Shown in pieces: positions 33,294-41,938 of a DNA stretch of 64,000 bases. The stretch spans positions 3,008,501-3,072,500 of the forward strand of contig NZ_PDCM01000001.1 in NCBI RefSeq assembly GCF_008634025.1. Direction: 5' to 3'. Each line of letters opens with the position of its first letter. Positions within the stretch are counted from its first letter, which is position 1. The translations under genes and the position numbers were made by a program. The stretch comes from Streptomyces albofaciens JCM 4342. Lineage in GTDB: Bacteria > Actinomycetota > Actinomycetes > Streptomycetales > Streptomycetaceae. Under the pieces are notes generated by a model that was not told the DNA's origin, searched no databases, and saw only the letters and a program-made list of their open reading frames with translations.

Positions 33294-35981
33294 TCAGCCG
33301 GCCAGGGCGTCCGCCGTGGCCTGGACGGTGTGCAGCTGGAGCAGCGTCCGCAGGCGGGTGGTGCGCTCCTTCGCCGGGATCTCGGCGACCGCGCGTGGCA
33401 GCGCCTGGTCCACGCCCTGCACCACCGACAGATGGCGCTCGGCGCGGCCGAAGGCCGTGTAGACCCAGGCGCGGGTGAGGCCCTTGGCGGCGTCGCCCGG
33501 CAGGACCACCACGGCGGCCGGCCAGCGGGTCCCGACCGCCTGATGGGCGGTGATCGCCCAGCCGTGCCGGACCGTGTCGGCGCCGACCCGTTCGCGCGGG
33601 ACGACCACGGGGGCACCGGCGCACTCCAGGTGCAGACCGGCCGCGTCGGCACCGGTGACCGTGCCGGGGACCGTACGGCCCGGGGCCGGGGAGTAGACGA
33701 CGCGGTCGCCCGGGTCGAAGCCGCCGAACCGGCCGGGGCCCGGGTTCAGCCGCTCCTTGAGGGCCGCGTTCAGCGCGCGGGTGCCTGCGGCGCCGCCGTG
33801 GCCGACGGTGATGACCTGGGTCTGTTCGGCGGGCACCCCGATCGCGCGGGGCACCGAGTCGGCGACGAGCTGCACCGTACGGTGCACCGCCTCGCCCGGG
33901 TCGCGGGCCGGGACGATCACCACCTCCTTGCCGGGCGCCTCGACCTGGTTCAGCTCACCGATGCCGATGCCGGAGACCAGCTCGCCGACCGGGCCGAAAT
34001 CGGGGGTGCGGGAGGCGATCTGGGGGCAGCAGCGGGCGGCGAGCACATCGGCGAAGAGCCGTCCGGGACCGGCCGACCACAGCACGCCGGGGTCGCCGCT
34101 GAGCACCAGCCGGGTGCCGTCGGTCAGCGACTCGACGAGCATCGCGGCGGTCTCCAGCTCGAGCTGGGGCGCGTCCAGGACGACCAGGAGGTCGAGCGCC
34201 AACGCGCCGTCCGCGTCCCGGCCGGGGCCTTCGCGGCCGGCCAGCAGCCCGGAGAGCGTGACGGCGGCCTTGGCGTCGTCGGGGCCGCCCGGCGCCGTGG
34301 CCAGGTCCGCGTACGCCTCGGTGGCCTCGGCGATCTGTCGGGACAGCCGGGCGCGGCCGTCGGCCGTGTGGGTGGCGCCGCAGGCGCGCAGTCCGAGGGC
34401 GCGGGCCGCGGCGATCAGGGCGGCGGGCTCGGCGCGGGCGGCCTCGGCGCCGGTGTGCGCGACCAGGCCGTTGCGGGCCGCGGCGCGGATCAGCTCGGCG
34501 GCGGAAGGGGAGGGGGCGGCCGTCGCGGCGGCTTCCCACTGGGCCGGGCGCGGCTGCCGGGCGGGCCGGGCGAGGGAGTCGGCGTCCGGCTCGGGCGCCC
34601 CGGCGGTGGGCTCTTCGCCGCCTTCCTCGGCCCCGGCAACGCCCGCGTCGCCGTCGGAGGCGTCGTCTTCCAGGCCATCTCCCGGGCCGCCATCCGTGTC
34701 GTCGCCCGCGTCGCCTTCCGTGTCGCCTTCCGCGTCGGAGGGCTCCTCGAAGGTGTTGACCAGCCGGGCCAGGCCGTCCGCGACGCTCTCCTCGGCCATG
34801 GCGAACCGGTCGAGCCCGAGCAGGACGCGGACCGGCTGCTCCTCGTCCTCGTCGTCCGCCGCCGGACGTGCTCCGGGTGTCTCGACGGCGTCCTGGAAGA
34901 CGAGCACGGCGCCCTCCGCGATGGCCGTCTGCAGGGCCTCGTCCGGGTCCGGTACGGAACGCTGGGCGAGCGCGGCACGCAGCGCGGACGCCTCCAGCGC
35001 GGAGTGTCCGGCCAGGGCGGCCTGCTCCAGCAGCCAGCCGACCAGGGCCTGTGCGCGCCGCTCGTCGTCCGGGCCGCAGGCCGGGCCGAGCAGGGCCCGC
35101 GCGAAGCCGTCGGCCTGCTCGGGACGGACGCCCGGTACGGAGAGCAGCTGCCAGGGGTCCTCGCGCAGCGCTTCCGCCGCGCGCTCGCCGAGCGTTTCGG
35201 CGGTCTTCCCGGCCAGCGCCTCGGGGGCGCCGCCCGCCGTCAGCACCTGCCGTACGCCGTCGAGCCCGGGGGCCAGGTCGGCCGTCGTGGCCGGGTGGGC
35301 GGCGGAGTGCTCCGCGGGGGCGGGGCGGCCCGGGCCGTCGCCGCTGGGGGCGGGGTGGCTGTGGCCTTGGGCACCGCCCTGAGCGCCGTTCTGGACGCCG
35401 CCCTGAGCGCCGCTCCGGGCATCGCTCGGGCCGGGCCGGGCGGCAGCCGCGCCTTGCGGAGCGGGGCCTGCTGGTCCGGCCGCCGGTGCGCCTGCCGGTG
35501 CGCCCTGCCCGGCGCGGTTTCGGGAGCCGGCCGCCGGGGCCGGGACGCCGCCGTTCTTACGGGCGCCCGCTGCTGCCCCCGCACCACCTGGCCGAGGGGA
35601 GCGCGCGGTGAAGAACGAGTCCGCCGACCGCTCACCGCTCTCCACGGCCCGCACCGCCGCCGCCAGCGCCGCGGCGGTCGGCAGACCACCCCGCTCGGCG
35701 GCACCCGCGTCCGCCGCACCGGTGCCCGCGTCCGCCGAACCGGTGCCCGCGTCCGCCGCACCGGCACCCGCACCGGCGGCACCGGTACCCGCACCGGCGG
35801 CACCGGCACCCGCATCGGCCTCTGAGCCCGTCGCACCGGCCCCCGCCCCCGAGTCCGTACCACCCGCCCCGGAGGCGCCCGCCCCAGGGTCGCCCGCCGT
35901 GGCGGTCTCCCCCTCGGTGGTCTCCGGGCCGGGCGCGGCGGGCTCGGGCGCGGCCTCGTCGGAGAGGCGGTCGGTACTCAC
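33294..35981 (-). CDS. RecD2-like helix-hairpin-helix protein with decayed ATPase motifs
   Basis: This 895-residue protein has an Ala/Gly/Pro-rich disordered N-terminus (1-240, with GTGSADAGTGAADAG repeats) and a helix-hairpin-helix region DPWQLLSVPGVRPEQADGFA (276-294 area). An acidic linker (411-470) leads into a SF1 helicase-like part. Where RecD2 has Walker A there is GLVAHTGAEAARAEP (505-519), with no GKT/S; motif II is LVVLDAPQL instead of VVDEASM. The final motif region AITAHQAVGTRWP and VYTAFGRAERHL is recognisable. I infer a DNA-binding protein that has lost helicase ATPase activity. GTG start overlaps the aldo/keto reductase stop by four bases. Confidence 0.8.
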   Translation of the reverse strand: MSTDRLSDEAAPEPAAPGPETTEGETATAGDPGAGASGAGGTDSGAGAGATGSEADAGAGAAGAGTGAAGAGAGAADAGTGSADAGTGAADAGAAERGGLPTAAALAAAVRAVESGERSADSFFTARSPRPGGAGAAAGARKNGGVPAPAAGSRNRAGQGAPAGAPAAGPAGPAPQGAAAARPGPSDARSGAQGGVQNGAQGGAQGHSHPAPSGDGPGRPAPAEHSAAHPATTADLAPGLDGVRQVLTAGGAPEALAGKTAETLGERAAEALREDPWQLLSVPGVRPEQADGFARALLGPACGPDDERRAQALVGWLLEQAALAGHSALEASALRAALAQRSVPDPDEALQTAIAEGAVLVFQDAVETPGARPAADDEDEEQPVRVLLGLDRFAMAEESVADGLARLVNTFEEPSDAEGDTEGDAGDDTDGGPGDGLEDDASDGDAGVAGAEEGGEEPTAGAPEPDADSLARPARQPRPAQWEAAATAAPSPSAAELIRAAARNGLVAHTGAEAARAEPAALIAAARALGLRACGATHTADGRARLSRQIAEATEAYADLATAPGGPDDAKAAVTLSGLLAGREGPGRDADGALALDLLVVLDAPQLELETAAMLVESLTDGTRLVLSGDPGVLWSAGPGRLFADVLAARCCPQIASRTPDFGPVGELVSGIGIGELNQVEAPGKEVVIVPARDPGEAVHRTVQLVADSVPRAIGVPAEQTQVITVGHGGAAGTRALNAALKERLNPGPGRFGGFDPGDRVVYSPAPGRTVPGTVTGADAAGLHLECAGAPVVVPRERVGADTVRHGWAITAHQAVGTRWPAAVVVLPGDAAKGLTRAWVYTAFGRAERHLSVVQGVDQALPRAVAEIPAKERTTRLRTLLQLHTVQATADALAG

Positions 35982-36961
35982 AGCGTGCTCCAGTCGTGAT
36001 CGGGGTAGTGGTGCACCGGGGCCGAGATGTCGTCCAGGGCCCGGCGGATCTCGTCAGGAAGACTAAGGGTCTCCACTGACAACGCGGCTCTGAGCTGCTG
36101 CGCCGTGCGTGCGCCGACCACCGGGGCGGCGACTCCGGGGCGGTCGCGCACCCACGCGAGAGCCACTTGCAGCGCGGTGACGGCGAGGCCGTCGGCGGCC
36201 GTGGTGACCGCTTCGACGATCCGGCTCGCCGTGTCGTCCAGATACGGGGCGACGAACGGCGCGAGCTGTTCCGAGGCGCCGCGGGAGTCGGCGGGGGTGG
36301 TGTGCCGGTACTTGCCGGTGAGCACCCCGCGCCCCAGCGGCGACGAGGGCAGCAGGCCGACGCCCAGGTCACGCGCCGCGGGCAGCAGCTCCCGTTCGAT
36401 GCCGCGCTGGAGGAGGGAGTACTCCATCTGGGTGCCGGCCAGGCGCGTCCGTATGGTCGGCGCGGACAGCTGCCAGGTCGCCGCCTTGGCCAGCTGCCAG
36501 CCGGAGAAGTTCGAGACGCCCACATAGCGCGCGCGGCCGGTGGCCACGGCGATGTCGAGCGCCTGCAGGGTCTCCTCCAGCGGGGTGTGCGGGTCGAAGG
36601 CATGCAGCTGCCAGAGGTCCACGTAGTCCGTGCCGAGACGTTCCAGCGAGGCGTCCAGCGCGTCCAGCAGGTGGCGGCGGGAGCCGTCGACGCGGCGGTC
36701 CGCGTCCAGGACGCTGCCCGCCTTGGTCGCGATCACCAGGTCCCGGCGCGGCACCAACTGCTCGCAGAGGCGGCCGAGGAGGTACTCGGCGCCGCCGTCC
36801 GCGTACACGTCCGCCGTGTCCACGAGGGTGCCGCCGGCCTCCCAGAACGCCTTGAGCTGCTCGGCGGCGTCGTGCTCGTCGGTGTCCCGGGCCCAGGTCA
36901 GTGTGCCGAGGCCGAGACGGGACACGCGCAGGCCCGTACGGCCGAGGTGCCTTTGCTCCAT
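35978..36961 (-). CDS. Aldo/keto reductase
   Basis: This 327-residue NADPH-dependent oxidoreductase has the AKR catalytic set: Asp and Tyr in DTADVYADGG, Lys in ATKAGS and His in LWQLHAFD, plus the cofactor-binding GVGLLPSSPLGRG and VGARTAQQL. The ATG at 36961 starts the typical MEQRHLGRTGLRVSRLGLG. It is upstream of and overlaps the RecD2-like gene (GTGA at 35978-35981), so both are one operon. The substrate is unknown. Confidence 0.92.
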   Translation of the reverse strand: MEQRHLGRTGLRVSRLGLGTLTWARDTDEHDAAEQLKAFWEAGGTLVDTADVYADGGAEYLLGRLCEQLVPRRDLVIATKAGSVLDADRRVDGSRRHLLDALDASLERLGTDYVDLWQLHAFDPHTPLEETLQALDIAVATGRARYVGVSNFSGWQLAKAATWQLSAPTIRTRLAGTQMEYSLLQRGIERELLPAARDLGVGLLPSSPLGRGVLTGKYRHTTPADSRGASEQLAPFVAPYLDDTASRIVEAVTTAADGLAVTALQVALAWVRDRPGVAAPVVGARTAQQLRAALSVETLSLPDEIRRALDDISAPVHHYPDHDWSTL

Positions 36962-37122
36962 GAACCTTGAGATTACTGGCCCGTCGACCGGGCCAGGGGA
37001 CCCTGTGGACAACCCTCGCCGGGTGTGCCGCGGGCCTGTGGACAACGCGGCACCCGGGTCCGTACCCGCCCGGCCGGTGACGCCCGGCACCACCCCGCGC
37101 TAGAGTCCCCGGAACACCGACG

Positions 37123-37136
37123 TTACTGATCAGTAA
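37123..37136. promoter_or_regulatory. Perfect 14-bp palindrome, likely TetR-type operator
   Basis: TTACTGATCAGTAA is a perfect palindrome ten bases before the LLM oxidoreductase ATG, overlapping its ribosome-site region. Upstream, TAGAGT (37101-37106) with TGACG 18 bases before it may be the promoter, placing the palindrome just downstream of the transcription start. Such TTACTNNNNAGTAA sites are typical of TetR-family repressors. No TetR gene is in the window. Confidence 0.6.
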
Positions 37137-37146
37137 GGGGAGCGCG

Positions 37147-38202
37147 ATGAAGCTCGGGATCAACCTCGGCTACTGGGGCGCCGGGATGGACGCGGACAAT
37201 CTGGCCGTGGCGCAGGAGGCGGACCGGCTCGGCTACGCGGTCTGCTGGGCCGCCGAGGCGTACGGCTCCGACGCGCCCACCGTGCTCTCCTGGGTCGCCG
37301 CCCAGACCGAGCGCATCGACGTCGGTTCGGCGATCTTCCAGATCCCGGCGCGTACGCCCGCGATGACCGCGATGACCGCCGCCACCCTCGACTCCCTGTC
37401 CGGCGGCCGCTTCCGCCTGGGTCTGGGCGTCTCCGGGCCGCAGGTCTCCGAGGGCTGGTACGGCGTGAAGTTCGACAAGCCGCTGGCCCGGACCCGCGAG
37501 TACGTGGAGATCGTCCGTAAGGCGATGACGCGCGAGCGGCTGTCCTACGAGGGGCAGCACTGGACGCTGCCGCTGCCCGGCGGCCCCGGCAAGCCGCTGA
37601 AGCTGACCGTGCACCCGCAGCGCACCCACATCCCGCTCTACATCGCCGCGATCGGCCCGAAGAACCTCACCCAGACCGGCGAGATCGCCGACGGCGCGTT
37701 GTTGATCTTCCCCTCCGCCGACCACCTGGAGGAGACGGCCGTCACCCACATCCGGGCGGGCCGGGAGAAGGCCGGCAAGACGCTGGAGGGCTTCGACATC
37801 TGCCCGACGCTGCCGCTGGCCGTCGGCGCCGACAAGGACGTCAGCGCGCTCGCCGACACCTTCCGCCCGTACACCGCGCTCTACGTGGGCGGCATGGGCA
37901 GCCGCAAGCAGAACTTCTACAACCAGCTCGCGCGGCGCATGGGCTACGAGAAGGAGGCGACGGAGATCCAGGACAAGTACCTGGCCGGCGACAAGGAGGG
38001 CGCGGCGGCGGCGATCCCGCAGCAGCTGATCGACCAGACCACGCTGCTGGGCTCCGTCGAGCGCATCGCGGACCGGATGCAGGCGTACGCGGCGGCCGGG
38101 GTGACCACGCTGACGCTGGCGCCCTCGGGCTTCACGCTGGAGGAGCGGATCGCCTCGCTGCGGGCCGGCTCCGAGGCCCTGGAGCGCGCCGGGCTGGCGT
38201 AG
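37147..38202 (+). CDS. LLM-class F420-dependent oxidoreductase
   Basis: This 351-residue protein has the luciferase-like TIM-barrel fold in the form used with coenzyme F420: MKLGINLGYWG at the N-terminus, TLDSLSGGRFRLGLGVSG for cofactor phosphate binding (about residues 78-96) and PLYIAAIGPKNL. Substrates in this group vary widely. AAGGGGAG precedes the ATG. A perfect palindrome overlaps the leader, suggesting repressor control, and a hairpin follows, so it is monocistronic. Confidence 0.92.
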   Translation: MKLGINLGYWGAGMDADNLAVAQEADRLGYAVCWAAEAYGSDAPTVLSWVAAQTERIDVGSAIFQIPARTPAMTAMTAATLDSLSGGRFRLGLGVSGPQVSEGWYGVKFDKPLARTREYVEIVRKAMTRERLSYEGQHWTLPLPGGPGKPLKLTVHPQRTHIPLYIAAIGPKNLTQTGEIADGALLIFPSADHLEETAVTHIRAGREKAGKTLEGFDICPTLPLAVGADKDVSALADTFRPYTALYVGGMGSRKQNFYNQLARRMGYEKEATEIQDKYLAGDKEGAAAAIPQQLIDQTTLLGSVERIADRMQAYAAAGVTTLTLAPSGFTLEERIASLRAGSEALERAGLA

Positions 38203-38229
38203 GAACCCATGTCGTGACACAGGGCCCCG

Positions 38230-38257
38230 AGGCCTGCCGTCCGCGCCGGGCAGGCCT
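38230..38257 (+). terminator. Terminator after LLM oxidoreductase
   Basis: A 9-bp perfect stem (AGGCCTGCC / GGCAGGCCT) with a 10-base loop begins 28 bases after the stop codon. Confidence 0.75.
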
Positions 38258-38487
38258 GCGGCCGTGGTGGGGGCTCGGGGGTCTTCCCCGCCACGGCCGT
38301 CATCCCGCACAACGCCGACGCGGCCCGCGTGGTTACGCGACGGTGCGCCGTACCACCGGCGCTCCGTCTTCCGGACGCCCCGCGGGTCACCCGAACGGAC
38401 GAGATGGCCGACGCATCGGTTGCCACTCACCATCCACCGCTCTTTACTCTTCTTTTGCGTGCGGATGTGGCGTACCGGAGGTGTCCG

Positions 38488-39276
38488 ATGCTCTCGGCGC
38501 GAAGCGTGTTCCAGGAAATTCTCGACCACGACGAGTCCTACCGGCTCTTCTGCTCCATCGCGGCCAGCGGCGAGGCACAGGGCGGGTGGGAGAACGGCCG
38601 GATCGCCGCGCTGATCCCCGCGTCCCTGCGCACCCTGGCCCCCAAGGTCGCCCGGCACGGCGCCGACGAGGACAAGCACGGACGCCTGTTCAACGCCCTG
38701 CTGCGCAAGCGTGGCCTGACCCCGGTGCCGGTTCCCGAGGCCACCGACTACACCGCCCTTCTGGAGCGCCGGGGCATCGGCCTGGCCCACGACAAGCTGC
38801 GCCGTGACGAGCCGCTCACCGAGCGGGACATCGTCGTCTACCTCGCGCACAGCCGGGTCACCGAGCAGCGCGCCGCCGAGCAGATGGATTTGCTGAAGAA
38901 GCACTTCGGCGACCACCCGGAGATCGGCCGGACGGTCCGGATGATCGCGCGGGACGAGGAGAACCACCTCGCGTACTGCCACGAGGAACTGCTGCGCCTC
39001 GTGGAGCAGGGCCACGGCCCGGTGATCCGGCGCACGCTGCGCGACTCCGCGCGCGTGGAGACCGAGGTCTACCGGGACGTCAGCCTGGCCGTGATGGCCC
39101 ACATGGGCCGCATCCTGGGGTGGTCGCGGGCCAAGTCCGCGGTCCTCGCCGCCGGCATCCGCGCGGTGTACGCGTACGAGCGGCTCGGCGGCCGGCGCCG
39201 GATGGTCACGCTGCGGCCCCCGGAGCGGCGCGACGCGCTGGGCGGCCCGGCCGCCTCGGCACCGGAGTTCGTCTGA
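38488..39276 (+). CDS. Ferritin-like domain protein
   Basis: This 262-residue helical protein has two Glu/His motifs typical of di-iron four-helix bundles (HGADEDKHGRL and ARDEENHLAYCHEEL) and is annotated as ferritin-like in relatives. It may handle iron or act as a di-iron oxygenase; the exact reaction is unknown. GGAGGT six bases before ATG 38488 fixes the start, although the frame is open further upstream. It is convergent with CorA. Confidence 0.85.
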   Translation: MLSARSVFQEILDHDESYRLFCSIAASGEAQGGWENGRIAALIPASLRTLAPKVARHGADEDKHGRLFNALLRKRGLTPVPVPEATDYTALLERRGIGLAHDKLRRDEPLTERDIVVYLAHSRVTEQRAAEQMDLLKKHFGDHPEIGRTVRMIARDEENHLAYCHEELLRLVEQGHGPVIRRTLRDSARVETEVYRDVSLAVMAHMGRILGWSRAKSAVLAAGIRAVYAYERLGGRRRMVTLRPPERRDALGGPAASAPEFV

Positions 39277-39336
39277 GGCGTACGGGCGCGCGTGACGCGG
39301 GCGGCGGTGGTCCGTGCGCCCCTCGGCGCTCCGTCG

Positions 39337-40338
39337 TCACAGCCAGCCGCGGCGCTTGAACGTCCGGTACAGCAACAGCTCGATGACCACCATCAGCAGC
39401 AGGATGCCGTAGTAGCCCCAGGACCACTTCAGCTCCGGCATGTGCTCGAAGTTCATGCCGTACACACCGGCTATCAGCGTCGGTACGGCCGCCAGCGCCG
39501 CCCACGCGGAGATCTTGCGCATGTCGTCGTTCTGGCGCACGCCCATCTGCGCCAGATGGGCGCTGAGGATGTCCGACAGCAGCCGGTCCAGGCCCTCGAC
39601 CGACTCGTTGGCGCGGGTGAGGTGGTCGCCGACGTCCCGGAAGAACGGGCGGGCCTCGTCGTGCACGAAGGGCACCCCCGGGTTCTGCAGGCGCAGCATC
39701 GGCTCCACCAGCGGGTTGGTGGCCCGCCGGAACTCCAGCACCTCGCGCTTGAACGCGTAGATCGCCGCCGCCGTGTTGTTGCTGTCCCCGCCCCGGGACG
39801 GGGCGAACACCTCGGCCTCCAACTCCTCCAGGTCCACCTGGAGTTCCGCGGCCACCTCGATGTAGTGGTCGACGACCGCGTCGCCGACCGCGTACAGCAC
39901 CGCGGTGGGGCCGTGCCGCAGGACGTCCGGTTCGTGCTCCAGCCGGCGGCGCACCGCGGCGAGCGGGCTGGCCTCGCCGTGCCGGACGGTGACCACGAAG
40001 GAGTCGCCGAGGAAGATCATCAGTTCGCTGGGGGAGATGGCGCCCGCCGCGTCGTCGTACGCGATCGGCTTGAGCACCACGAACAGCGAGTCGTCGTACA
40101 CCTCCAGCTTCGGCCGCTGGTGGGCCTTGAGCGCGTCCTCCACGGCGAGCGGGTGCAGCCCGAACTCGCTGCTGACCCGGTCGAACTCCTCCTCCGTGGG
40201 CTCGTGCAGCCCGAGCCACAGGAAGGAGTGCCCTTCGGTACGCGCCGCTTCGAGGGCGTCGGAGAAGTCCTCCGGCCCTTCGGTGCGGCGGCCGTCCTGG
40301 TAGATGGCGCAGTCGACGATCACACTGGGCATTGTCAC
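39337..40338 (-). CDS. corA: CorA-family Mg2+/Co2+ transporter
   Basis: This 333-residue membrane protein has the large cytoplasmic N-terminal domain of CorA channels and two C-terminal helices. The first carries the signature YGMNFEHMPE (GMN plus the acidic MPEL loop) and the second ends in a basic RTFKRRGWL. It mediates divalent cation, chiefly magnesium, uptake as a pentamer. GTG at 40338 and ATG at 40332 are both possible starts; GAAGGGCGA lies upstream of both. Confidence 0.93.
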   Translation of the reverse strand: MTMPSVIVDCAIYQDGRRTEGPEDFSDALEAARTEGHSFLWLGLHEPTEEEFDRVSSEFGLHPLAVEDALKAHQRPKLEVYDDSLFVVLKPIAYDDAAGAISPSELMIFLGDSFVVTVRHGEASPLAAVRRRLEHEPDVLRHGPTAVLYAVGDAVVDHYIEVAAELQVDLEELEAEVFAPSRGGDSNNTAAAIYAFKREVLEFRRATNPLVEPMLRLQNPGVPFVHDEARPFFRDVGDHLTRANESVEGLDRLLSDILSAHLAQMGVRQNDDMRKISAWAALAAVPTLIAGVYGMNFEHMPELKWSWGYYGILLLMVVIELLLYRTFKRRGWL

Positions 40339-40522
40339 TCGCCCTTCCGGACCATGCCAGGAGCGCAGGGCAGGGCGGGGCGCGGGGGTGGTTGGTCACG
40401 GGGTGGAGTGCCGGATTCATACGGGTGCGCACCTGGGCGCCGTCTGTAAGGGCCCGTGGTGAAGGCCCTGCCGCACGGACCTGCGTCCGGTGCCGCGCCG
40501 TCAAGAACGTAGGCTGGCTGCC

Positions 40523-41221
40523 ATGCCCACGCTGATCCTCGTACGGCACGGCCGCTCCACCGCCAACACCTCCGGCCTGCTCGCCGGGCGGACGCCCGGA
40601 GTGGCCCTCGACGAGCGCGGCGCCGCCCAGGCCGCGGCACTCCCCGGCCGTCTGGCGGACCTTCCGCTGGCCGCCGTCGTGAGCAGTCCGCTGCAACGCT
40701 GCCTGGAGACGGTGCGGCCCCTTCTGGACGCCCGTCCCGGCCTGCCGCTGCACACCGAGGACCGCGTCACCGAATGCGACTACGGCGACTGGTCGGGCCG
40801 CAAGCTGGCCGAGCTGAACGACGAGCCGCTGATGGAGGTCGTCCAGCAGCACCCGTCCGCCGCCGCCTTCCCCGGTGGCGAGTCGATGCGCGGCATGCAG
40901 GCGCGCGCCGTGGACGCGGTCCGCGACTGGAACGCCCGGATCGAGGCCGCGCACGGCCCCGAGGCCGTCTACGCCGTGTGCTCGCACGGCGACATCATCA
41001 AGTCGCTGGTCGCCGACGCCCTCGGGCTGCACTTCGACCTGTTCCAGCGAATCTCGGTCGAACCCTGTTCGCTGACCGCGATCCGCTACACGCGGCTGCG
41101 CCCGTATGTCGTACGCCTCGGTGACACCGGTGACTTCGGCACACTGGCACCGAGGGAGGACGGCAGCTCGGCGGCGGACGACCGGGACGCGGCCGTCGGC
41201 GGCGGCGCGGGCGGACCGTGA
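40523..41221 (+). CDS. MSMEG_4193-family histidine phosphatase
   Basis: This 232-residue protein of the histidine phosphatase (phosphoglycerate mutase-like) superfamily has the catalytic LVRHGRSTAN at residues 6-15, CDYGDWSG, and the second histidine in VCSHGDIIKSL. It belongs to the actinobacterial MSMEG_4193 subgroup that is almost always next to DUF3090 and SCO1664-type genes and mshC, as here. Its substrate is not known; a link to mycothiol or inositol metabolism is inference from this context. Confidence 0.92.
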   Translation: MPTLILVRHGRSTANTSGLLAGRTPGVALDERGAAQAAALPGRLADLPLAAVVSSPLQRCLETVRPLLDARPGLPLHTEDRVTECDYGDWSGRKLAELNDEPLMEVVQQHPSAAAFPGGESMRGMQARAVDAVRDWNARIEAAHGPEAVYAVCSHGDIIKSLVADALGLHFDLFQRISVEPCSLTAIRYTRLRPYVVRLGDTGDFGTLAPREDGSSAADDRDAAVGGGAGGP

Positions 41222-41347
41222 TCAGCGGGCGCAGTAGGGTGGTGCGACGACGCTGCCGGCCACACCTTCCGCGCACCGCACCCGCACGCACCACCCACAG
41301 GAACCGCAGCGACCACTACCCCGCAGTCGAGCAAACGGAGCAGGACG

Positions 41348-41938
41348 TTGTCCCGTCAGGTGTTCTTCTACGACGCGCCGGACCGCTTCGTGGCCGGTAC
41401 GGTCGGGCTGCCTGGCCGCCGTAGCTTCTTCCTCCAGGCGTCGGCCGCCGGCCGCACCACCAGTGTGGCCCTGGAGAAGACCCAGGTCGCCGCGCTCGCC
41501 GAGCGCATCGACGAGCTGCTGGACGAGGTGGTGCGCCGCAGCGGCGGCAACGCCCCCGTCCCCGCGGTCGCCCCCGCCGAGCAGGCCGACACCGCGCCGC
41601 TGGAGGCGCCGGTGGAAGAGGAGTTCCGGGTCGGCACCATGGCGCTGGCCTGGGACGGCGACGAACAACGCATGATCATCGAGGCCCAGGCGCTGGTCGA
41701 GCTGGACGCCGACACGGACGAGGATCTCGCCGAGGCCGAGGAGCGGCTGCTCCAGGACGATGAGAACGGCCCGCCGATGCTGCGCGTCCGCCTCACCGGC
41801 GCGATGGCCCGCTCGTTCGCCAAGCGGGCCCTGGAGGTCGTCAACGCGGGCCGTCCGCCGTGCCCGCTGTGCAGCCTGCCGCTCGACCCGGAAGGACATG
41901 TGTGCCCGCGCCAGAACGGATACCGGCGGGACGCGTGA
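41348..41938 (+). CDS. DUF3090-family protein
   Basis: This 196-residue actinobacterial protein starts with a TTG codon (SRQVFFYDAPDRFVAGTVG), preceded by CGGAGCAGGA. It has an acidic middle and a C-terminal cysteine set CPLCSLPLDPEGHVC that could bind zinc. No enzyme motif is recognised. It overlaps the SCO1664-family gene by one base and lies second in the phosphatase-DUF3090-SCO1664-mshC cluster, a conserved set of unknown joint function. Confidence 0.93.
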   Translation: MSRQVFFYDAPDRFVAGTVGLPGRRSFFLQASAAGRTTSVALEKTQVAALAERIDELLDEVVRRSGGNAPVPAVAPAEQADTAPLEAPVEEEFRVGTMALAWDGDEQRMIIEAQALVELDADTDEDLAEAEERLLQDDENGPPMLRVRLTGAMARSFAKRALEVVNAGRPPCPLCSLPLDPEGHVCPRQNGYRRDA

